Positions 25,107-31,081 of a stretch of 31,081 nucleotides of DNA are shown here, in pieces. The number at the start of each line of letters is the position of its first letter. The first letter of the stretch is position 1. The notes under the pieces were generated by a model, which saw only the letters and a program-made list of their open reading frames with translations, was not told the origin of the DNA and made no database searches. The stretch lies in the NCBI GenBank assembly GCA_964434535.1, contig CAYSWA010000025.1:1-31081 (forward strand), given 5' to 3'. This DNA is from SM23-32 sp964434535. GTDB taxonomy: Bacteria; Planctomycetota; Brocadiia; SM23-32. Both the position numbers and the translations under genes were made by a program.

Positions 25107-26102
25107 GTGGCCGCGGCAGACCACCGGAGCCTGCGTGCAGCCGCCGGTGAGCTGCTGGTCGGGCCGCGGGGCATCGTCAAGGCCGCCCACGTCTACTGGC
25201 CGGCCCTGCTTTACGTGACCGCGTCCGGGCGCACACCCCGTCCGGGCCAGCTTCTGGCCCTGTTCGCGGCGGTGGCCTGCTGGTCGCAGGCGGCCATCCT
25301 GGGCAACGACCTGGCGGACCGGCGGGCTGACGCGGCCGCCGGCAAGCGGCGATGGATCGTCCGCCTGCCCGGCTGGGCGGCCCGCCTGTTGGTCGGTGGG
25401 CTGCTCGCGGCCGGGCTGGCGGTCATCCCGGCGGTCGGGGCGAGCAGAGCGGCGGCGGCCGCCTACGCCGCAGCCGCGGCGCTGGCGCTGGCGTATTCGC
25501 TGTCGCCCTTTCGCCTGAAGGGCCGGGGCGCGTGGGGGCCGGCGGCCTACAGCGGCGCGGCCTGCCTGGCCTACGCCGTGCTTCCATGGGCGTGGCTCGG
25601 CGGCCCCACGGGGCTGCTGGCTCTGGCCTGTGCCGCCGTCTTCGCCGACAAGTGGGTCAACCTCCACTTCCACCAGGTGTTGGACCTGGAGGCGGACCGC
25701 GCGACGGGCGTGCGGACGCTTTGCGTGTCGGCCGGTCCCTGGCGCGCGCGCCGTTGGCTCGGGTGGGCCGCCCGCCTCGCGTCGCTGCTGATGCTTGCGG
25801 GAGTGGTCGCCTCGAGCGTAGTCGCGGGGGCCTGGGCGTGGGCGGTCGGCGGGAGCGTTGCGCTGGCATCCGCCGGCGTGGGGCTGCACGTCGCCCGCAC
25901 CCACGGCGAGGCCGGTCGCAGCGCCCTGCTGCGGGAGCTGCCCCCGCACTACCTGGCCCTGACGCTGGGGCTTCTGCGAGCCGTCCCGGCGCTGCTCCTA
26001 CTCAGGCTCTGCCTTCGGGAGCCCGGGCTGGCGGGCGTTGCCGCGCTGTTCGGCATACTGCTGGTCATCGAGGCGCGCCACCTGGTCAGCTACGGGCGCT
26101 GA
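25107..26102 (+). CDS. UbiA-superfamily prenyltransferase
   Basis: A 331-aa integral membrane protein with about eight to nine hydrophobic segments. The two aspartate-rich motifs of UbiA enzymes are present: N67-D68-x2-D71-x3-D75 (NDLADRRAD) and D192-x3-D196 (LDLEADRATG). They bind the magnesium-prenyl diphosphate; the acceptor (a quinone ring, heme, chlorin, sugar or lipid backbone) cannot be told. The Ala-rich middle is typical of high-GC membrane proteins. GTG 25107 starts one base after the preceding stop. Its last 13 nt overlap the convergent GT39-like gene. Coupling with a radical SAM enzyme and a QueG-like protein suggests modification of a prenylated small molecule or lipid. Confidence 0.85.
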   Translation: MAAADHRSLRAAAGELLVGPRGIVKAAHVYWPALLYVTASGRTPRPGQLLALFAAVACWSQAAILGNDLADRRADAAAGKRRWIVRLPGWAARLLVGGLLAAGLAVIPAVGASRAAAAAYAAAAALALAYSLSPFRLKGRGAWGPAAYSGAACLAYAVLPWAWLGGPTGLLALACAAVFADKWVNLHFHQVLDLEADRATGVRTLCVSAGPWRARRWLGWAARLASLLMLAGVVASSVVAGAWAWAVGGSVALASAGVGLHVARTHGEAGRSALLRELPPHYLALTLGLLRAVPALLLLRLCLREPGLAGVAALFGILLVIEARHLVSYGR

Positions 26103-27646
26103 GGGCTCTGTGCTGCGCGGCTCTCGGCGGGCCCCAGGTCGTAGAGGTAGGCGGCGGCATCCGGCGCCGCGACGTGGGAGAGCCGCTCGCCCATCCCGTC
26201 CAGCACGCGCAACAGGGCTTGCTGCTCTGGCGAGGAGGCGTTGCACAAGACGATCCAGGCCCTCCCGATGCCCCGCAGCCGCTCCAGGTGCTGCGCCACT
26301 TCCGGCTGCCGCCGAGTCGGACGCGCCCCCTCCACGTAGGCGGCGTCCCCCAGGCCGAGGCGTGGCGCGTAGTAGGCGTAAGCCGGCATGGCCGCATAGT
26401 GGACGTAGATCGCGTCGCCCGGCCGGCCGTGTTCGGCGATGTGGCTCAAGACCGGGCGGATCTCGTGACGTGTCCACGGAGCCACCAGGTTGTCCGCCGC
26501 TCGCACGACCGGATGGGCGAACAGCAGCACCAGGAACAGCACGCCGATGGGCGCCGCCCGCTCGCGCAACGCCGCCGTGATCCGATCCGCGCCCTCGGCG
26601 ATCGGCACGTAGAGCAGCGGCACAACGAAGAGCAAGAGCCGGCTCGCGAAAGGGTAAAGGCTCCGGCCCGACGCGAGCAGCACCACGGCGATCGGCGCCA
26701 CCAGCGCGAGCGCGTGGTCCCTGCGGCGCTGCCACAGGGAGATGACGCCCCCGGCGAAGGCCAGGGCGGCAAGGCCGGCGAGGGTCAGCCCTCCAGGATC
26801 GCGGAAGACTGCGAAGCCGTGTGTGGCGAACCAGCGCAGGTCGGCCAGCGAGGTCGGCGGCAGGGGCATGAAGGCCGACTCCCAATAGTCGAGCAGCGCC
26901 GGCGCCCGGCGCGTCTGCCCAAGCGCGAAGGCGAAGTAGGCCAGGAAACTGGCGGCCCAGATGAGCCCCACCGCCGAGAGCCGGGCCGCCCTCCCCCACC
27001 GCCGCCGGACGAGCGCCCGGCCGCCGAGCACCAGCCCGACCCCCGCCAGCACGAACACCGCCGTCAGCGAAAGCCAGACCGCCGCCGCGCCGGCCACGGC
27101 CAGCAGCGCCACGCGCTTCGCGTCCAGCCTCCTATCCAGCGCCCACACACCCATGCACGCGAGCGCCGCCGCCACCACCAGGTCCGTGGAATAGGGCTTG
27201 AAGGTGGCCGCGTAGCGAATGACCTTCGGCGAGACGGCGAAAAGGACCATGGCAACGGCGACGCCGGCCGGTCGCAGGCACCGCCTGGCCAGCCAGTAGA
27301 CCGGCAGGAAGGCGATGACCGCCGAGACGAGCGGCACAAGCCGGAGCGCGTACTCGCCGTCGCCGAACACGCGGACGGCGAGTTTGGTCAACAGGATGAA
27401 GCCGAGCGCGCAGAGCTGGGCATGGCCCGGATGGTCCTCCAGCGGCGCGATCGGGGCCTTCAGCACGTCCAGCGCAAGCTTTACCTCGTCCAGCCACAAC
27501 GGCGCGTTGAACAGGTAGACCCGCAGGCGCAGAAGGACGCCGACCGCCACGGCGCCTATGACGACGTAGCGGACGGTGCGCTCGGAGATCCAGCCCCCTG
27601 GATTCGGCGCGGTTGCGGCCACTGTCGGATCGGCCGGTTCGCCCAT
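26090..27646 (-). CDS. GT39/ArnT-like membrane glycosyltransferase
   Basis: A 518-aa protein with about ten to twelve transmembrane segments. FNAPLWLDEVKLALDVL places Asp53-Glu54 in the first outer loop, the signature of the PMT/ArnT (GT39, GT-C) family, and YAATFKPYSTDLVVA is typical of bacterial members. These use polyprenyl-phosphate sugars to decorate lipids, proteins or glycans on the outer face of the membrane. The acceptor is unknown. ATG 27646 lies 10 nt after the stop of the upstream fusion gene, with TGAGG (part of that stop) as ribosome-binding site, so it is the second gene of a minus-strand operon. Confidence 0.82.
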   Translation of the reverse strand: MGEPADPTVAATAPNPGGWISERTVRYVVIGAVAVGVLLRLRVYLFNAPLWLDEVKLALDVLKAPIAPLEDHPGHAQLCALGFILLTKLAVRVFGDGEYALRLVPLVSAVIAFLPVYWLARRCLRPAGVAVAMVLFAVSPKVIRYAATFKPYSTDLVVAAALACMGVWALDRRLDAKRVALLAVAGAAAVWLSLTAVFVLAGVGLVLGGRALVRRRWGRAARLSAVGLIWAASFLAYFAFALGQTRRAPALLDYWESAFMPLPPTSLADLRWFATHGFAVFRDPGGLTLAGLAALAFAGGVISLWQRRRDHALALVAPIAVVLLASGRSLYPFASRLLLFVVPLLYVPIAEGADRITAALRERAAPIGVLFLVLLFAHPVVRAADNLVAPWTRHEIRPVLSHIAEHGRPGDAIYVHYAAMPAYAYYAPRLGLGDAAYVEGARPTRRQPEVAQHLERLRGIGRAWIVLCNASSPEQQALLRVLDGMGERLSHVAAPDAAAYLYDLGPAESRAAQSPQRP

Positions 27647-27656
27647 GGGCGCGGCC

Positions 27657-30600
27657 TCATTGCACTGGGGCGGATAGCCGGGCGAGTTCGTTGGCGCGCT
27701 GCGCGTGGTGCTCGGCGGCCTGCTCGTCCCCCGCCGATCGGTAGGCAGCCGCCAGCAAGGCGTGCGCCCGCACCGAGTCGGGCTGCAGTTCCGCCATGCG
27801 ATGCAGGTGCTTGATGGCCTCCCGGTCGCGGCCCTCGCCCATCAGGACCACTCCCAGGTTGCCGTGCGCGCTCGCGGCGCTCGGGTTCAGCTCGATCGCC
27901 TCGCGCAGGTGCGGGGCGGCCCGGCCGGGCTGGCCGGCCGCCATGTAGGCCGTGCCGAGCCGGCCGTGCGCCTCGGACGAGCCCGGATCGATCTCCACCG
28001 CGCGCTCCAGGTATGCGACGGCCCGCTCGATCTGCCCCGCGCGCAGCGCCATGAACCCCAGCTCAAGGTACGCGCCGAGCAACTGCGGGTCGATCGAGAG
28101 CGCCGCCTCGAGGTAACGGACCGCCTCGGCCGGCATCCCTCTATTGAAGTAACAGGTCCCGAGTCTGCCCATCGCTTCCGCCGACTCCGGGTCTCGCCGC
28201 AGCAGTTCGCGGTAAACCTCCGTGGCCGGACCGTAGAAGGCCATCAGCATGAGTCGGGCCCCCAGCCTCTCAAGCTCCTGCACGGTATAGGATGCCAGAT
28301 CGCCGGACCAGGGAAGCTGGCGCGTGGCAGCCTCCGCATCCATGAACCGGACGCCTGGATGCTCCGGCCCCAGTCGGCGCGCCCTCTCGGCCAGTTCGGC
28401 GCTGAGCACGGGCTCGCGGTGCCAGACGATTGCGCGTCGCAGCAGGAGGGCTGTGGCCTGCTCGAGCCGGTCCAACTGGCTCAGAAAAGCGTCCGGCTCG
28501 TCCAGCCGCTCCAGCCCGGTCAGGTAGTCCGCCACAGAAGCCCTGTGGGCCACAAGCATCGAGAGCGACGTTGCCATCAGCTGCGCCCGCTCCCAGGCGG
28601 GCAGGCGCTGAAGCCGGGACGTGGCGTAGGCCACCACGGTCCGGTCGGTCGTGTTCAGCGGGATGCCCTCCAGGTCGGGACCCATCTCATCCACGGATGC
28701 CAGCAGGCCGGTCAGGAAGCCCGCCGGATCGTCCAGGTGCACGACGGCCAGGTCTTCCCGCGCCAATCGGTTGAAGCGCTCCAGGAACCGCCCGATATCC
28801 ACGCGCAAAGGACGGTCGCTGCCGATCAGCAGCGCGTGCTTGTTGCGGTGACTCAGCGATGTCCAGACGTAGGCGTGAGGGAAGACGCTGCTGAAGGTCT
28901 TCAGGATGCTCTTGAAGTCCTCCGGAGGCAGCTCCAGCGGGAGCCAGCTCGTCATGATGCCGCCCGGCTTGAGGTGGCGCCGGCCGTTGCGGAAGTACTC
29001 CAGGGTGTAGAGCATGACCGGCCCGGCCAGGTTCGGCCACGTAGCATCGTTGGCCACGATGTCGTACCGTTGGTCTGCGTACCTCAGGTAAGCCGCCGCG
29101 TCCATCAGGATGACGTTGCAGGCCGGGTCGTGCAGCACGTCCCCGTTGATGTCCCGAAAGTGCCCGTCCGCCACCTCCAGCACCGCCCGGCTGATCTCGA
29201 CGCAGTCGTAACGCTCGGGGCCGTAGCTGACGAAGATCCTGGCCGTTTCCCCGCTGCCGAAGCCGACCTGCACCACCTCACGCGGATCGGGGTGCAGCAG
29301 CATCGGCACGTGCGCCTGGAGCTTCTGCGTGTTGCGCAGCGTGTAGGCGGTGCCGGCCACGTCCGTCGAGCCCGTCGACAGAAGCCTCTCCCCGTCCGGC
29401 ATGCGCACGGCAACGGTGATCCCCTCCACGTCCTCGCTGAAACCGAGCAGCTCCACCGGCTCGCTCGACGGCTCCAGCCCACGCCTCTGCGTCTCGGCCA
29501 GGTAATCCCGCAGGTGGTTCGACGGCGTCAGATACCAGACGAGCGCTGCCGCCAGCCAGACCGCCCCCACCGGCGCCCACCGCCTCAGCGCGCTCCGGCC
29601 CGCACCCTCCCGCGTCAGAAGCACCACGCTCGCCCCGGCCAGGATCAGCAGCGAGACCGCCTCGAGCGTCGTCTCCGTCCCGAGCCAGCGCACCAGCGCA
29701 AATCCCGTCAAAAGCGCCCCCGAGACCGCCCCGACCGTGTTGCACACGTAGATCGTGCCCACCGACCGGCCCGTCTGCCGAACCCCCGAGGCGTACAGGT
29801 GGCAGGCGATCGGAAACGCCGCCCCCAAAAGCGTCGTCGGCATCAGCATGATCCCCGCCGAGACCCCGAACTCCGCCACCACACGCCCCGCGAACGTTGC
29901 GTGCCCCTGCTGGCGCGAAAGGAAAAGCACCACCGTCGCCAGACCCCAGAGCCCGACCCCCGCCTCCAGCAGACCGAGCACCGTCCAATAGCGCCGCCGC
30001 GACACGGCGCGACCCAGCAGCCCCACCAGCGCCCCGCCCAGCCCCAGCCCCAGCAGGAACGCCGTCAGCATCGTGCTGAACGCGTAGACCGTGCTCTCGA
30101 ACCGAAACGTCAACAGCCGCGTCCAGAGCACCTCGTAGGAGAACGAAACGAACCCCGAGATCGTCACTATCATCAACACGATGTGCGCCCGCCAGGCGGG
30201 CATCACGCTCACCGCCGGCGCCTCCTCCGGCGCCACGGGCTCGACGGCGGCCGACGGCCCCGACAGCAGGTGCATGACCAGAAAGCAGGCCGCCAGCCCC
30301 AGATTCGCCGCCACGGCCAGCAGCATCGTCCTCGCCGTGCCGAACGCCTCGATCAGCACGAAGCCCGTCACGAACGCCCCCGCCGCCGCCCCCAGCGTAT
30401 TCAACCCGTAAAGCAGCCCCACCGCCGCCGCCACCTGGCCCCGCCAGCCCGCCACCAGCCGGCTCAGCACCGGCAGCGTCCCCCCCATCAGGAACGTCGG
30501 CACGACGAGGACCGCCGCCCCGACCAGCACCTGCGTCGCCGTCAGCAACCCCGCGCTCCCGTAAGCGCGGAAGACGTGGCTGTAGAGCCCCTCGGCCGAG

Positions 30601-30926
30601 CGCAGCGCCACCGGCACCAGCAGCGCGCTCAGGCCGACCCCCGCCTGCAACCCCGCAAAGAGCAACAGGTGCCGGCGGCTGCGGTCCGCCACGCCCCCGA
30701 AAACGTAGCTCCCCAGCGCCAGCCCGGCCATGAAGACCGAGATCACGACGCTGATCGCGTAGGTGGTGCTGCCGAAGACGCTGGTGAAAACGTGCTTCCA
30801 GGCCACCTGGTAAATGAGGCCGACGGCGCCGGAGAGCGTGAAGAGAACGCAGACCAGCACCGTCAGCGCGGCGGGCCCGAGCGGGCCCCGGCGCTCGTCC
30901 TGTGGGGAGGTGGCGGCGTGCGGCAT
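27657..30926 (-). CDS. Membrane-spermidine synthase-like-TPR fusion protein
   Basis: A 1089-aa three-part protein. Residues about 18-460 hold around twelve membrane segments in two similar halves, each starting with a GxxSFxYEVxW-like motif (SGAVGLIYQVAWKH, SGFVSFSYEVLWTR). Residues about 470-740 are a spermidine-synthase-type Rossmann domain: VVQVGFGSGET replaces the usual GGGDGG, and VANDATWP replaces VDSTDP, so one Asp remains but the polyamine-site acidic residues are changed. Residues about 880-1080 hold five to six TPRs (for example AEAMGRLGTCYFNRGMPAEAV). Such fused proteins are annotated as MFS/spermidine synthase, but no activity is established. Polyamine synthesis seems unlikely here. 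ATG 30926 has GAGGG five bases upstream. First gene of the operon with the GT39-like gene. Confidence 0.85.
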   Translation of the reverse strand: MPHAATSPQDERRGPLGPAALTVLVCVLFTLSGAVGLIYQVAWKHVFTSVFGSTTYAISVVISVFMAGLALGSYVFGGVADRSRRHLLLFAGLQAGVGLSALLVPVALRSAEGLYSHVFRAYGSAGLLTATQVLVGAAVLVVPTFLMGGTLPVLSRLVAGWRGQVAAAVGLLYGLNTLGAAAGAFVTGFVLIEAFGTARTMLLAVAANLGLAACFLVMHLLSGPSAAVEPVAPEEAPAVSVMPAWRAHIVLMIVTISGFVSFSYEVLWTRLLTFRFESTVYAFSTMLTAFLLGLGLGGALVGLLGRAVSRRRYWTVLGLLEAGVGLWGLATVVLFLSRQQGHATFAGRVVAEFGVSAGIMLMPTTLLGAAFPIACHLYASGVRQTGRSVGTIYVCNTVGAVSGALLTGFALVRWLGTETTLEAVSLLILAGASVVLLTREGAGRSALRRWAPVGAVWLAAALVWYLTPSNHLRDYLAETQRRGLEPSSEPVELLGFSEDVEGITVAVRMPDGERLLSTGSTDVAGTAYTLRNTQKLQAHVPMLLHPDPREVVQVGFGSGETARIFVSYGPERYDCVEISRAVLEVADGHFRDINGDVLHDPACNVILMDAAAYLRYADQRYDIVANDATWPNLAGPVMLYTLEYFRNGRRHLKPGGIMTSWLPLELPPEDFKSILKTFSSVFPHAYVWTSLSHRNKHALLIGSDRPLRVDIGRFLERFNRLAREDLAVVHLDDPAGFLTGLLASVDEMGPDLEGIPLNTTDRTVVAYATSRLQRLPAWERAQLMATSLSMLVAHRASVADYLTGLERLDEPDAFLSQLDRLEQATALLLRRAIVWHREPVLSAELAERARRLGPEHPGVRFMDAEAATRQLPWSGDLASYTVQELERLGARLMLMAFYGPATEVYRELLRRDPESAEAMGRLGTCYFNRGMPAEAVRYLEAALSIDPQLLGAYLELGFMALRAGQIERAVAYLERAVEIDPGSSEAHGRLGTAYMAAGQPGRAAPHLREAIELNPSAASAHGNLGVVLMGEGRDREAIKHLHRMAELQPDSVRAHALLAAAYRSAGDEQAAEHHAQRANELARLSAPVQ

Positions 30927-30956
30927 GGCGGCCCTCGGCGTCGAAAGCGGACCGGC

Positions 30957-30987
30957 ATTCTACCGCCCGGGGCCCCGTCCGCGCCAA
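30957..30987 (-). promoter_or_regulatory. Candidate promoter of the fusion/GT39 operon
   Basis: On the minus strand TTGGCG (plus 30982-30987) and TAGAAT (plus 30957-30962) are separated by 19 nt, longer than the 17-18 nt seen elsewhere in the window. The -10 is good, the -35 weaker. Confidence 0.35.
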
Positions 30988-31032
30988 TGCATCTGGGGGC
31001 AACCAGCCGCATCACGGCCACCCCGAATGGAA

Positions 31033-31060
31033 AGGGGCAAGCCGCAGGTGACCTGCCCCT
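31033..31060 (-). terminator. Hairpin, probable terminator of an edge tRNA
   Basis: AGGGGCA (31033-31039) pairs with TGCCCCT (31054-31060); on the minus strand TTTCC follows the stem. An alternative inner hairpin, GCAGGT (31044-31049) with ACCTGC (31051-31056), excludes the outer one. Position and short U run match the terminators of the two complete tRNA genes. Confidence 0.45.
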
Positions 31061-31069
31061 ATGCGTGCA

Positions 31070-31081
31070 TGGTAGCGGGGG
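31070..31081 (-). tRNA. Possible 3' end of a truncated tRNA gene
   Basis: Read on the minus strand the last twelve bases are CCCCCGCTACCA, which is what the 3' acceptor strand plus discriminator and CCA of a tRNA (for example a methionine or initiator tRNA) look like. The hairpin with TTTCC just beyond it supports this. Only 12 bases are visible, so the identity cannot be read. Confidence 0.35.

Noticed and set aside
27657..30926. Spermidine synthase SpeE
   Set aside because: GGGDGG and DSTDP motifs are not conserved, and the domain is embedded in a membrane/TPR fusion.

Overview
The window is about 31 kb of visibly very GC-rich bacterial chromosome, with tight operons and frequent GTG/TTG starts. 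It carries two complete tRNA genes, the probable edge of a third, and 19 protein genes. There is no mobile element, phage gene or CRISPR array. No gene identifies the taxon. The mix of genes (hexulose-6-phosphate synthase fused to RraA, DUF354, a membrane/spermidine-synthase/TPR fusion, a phosphatase ending in RLRGLGYM, intergenic CAATCTN heptamers) suggests an uncultured Planctomycetota-like or similar lineage. This placement is inference with low confidence.

Left part (1-13200), mostly metabolism and housekeeping: tRNA-Asp (minus); a class II aldolase/SDR fusion and a beta-mannosidase, probably one sugar-catabolic operon; glnA with its own promoter; an operon of HPS-RraA fusion, 6-phospho-3-hexuloisomerase and a DUF2520 protein (ribulose-monophosphate chemistry); tRNA-His (minus); then mnmG, an AIR-synthase/HypE-like protein and a coiled-coil/TPR probable lipoprotein in one overlapping operon.

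Right part (13200-31000), accessory and envelope or small-molecule genes in alternating short operons: a DUF354 glycosyltransferase-like protein; a multi-pass GT-C-like membrane protein (minus); a plus operon with an alkaline-phosphatase-superfamily enzyme, a one-module adenylation-carrier-thioesterase protein and an Sfp-type phosphopantetheinyl transferase; a minus operon with a radical SAM/SPASM protein and a NodB-type deacetylase; a divergent plus operon with a QueG-like Fe-S protein, a second radical SAM/SPASM protein and a UbiA-type prenyltransferase; and a minus operon with a membrane/spermidine-synthase-like/TPR fusion and a GT39-like glycosyltransferase.

The best candidate for an undescribed system lies between 16.1 and 26.1 kb. 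There a carrier-protein synthetase, whose thioesterase has Cys where Ser is expected, and its activating PPTase sit next to two radical SAM enzymes, a QueG-like redox protein, a UbiA prenyltransferase and a carbohydrate deacetylase. Whether they form one pathway is inference; three separate transcription units are involved.

Nearly every transcription unit is preceded by a readable sigma70-type promoter, TTGnnn-N17/18-TAnnnT. These help decide several starts (glnA, the DUF354 gene, the first radical SAM gene). All gene names come from reading motifs by eye; no database search was possible.
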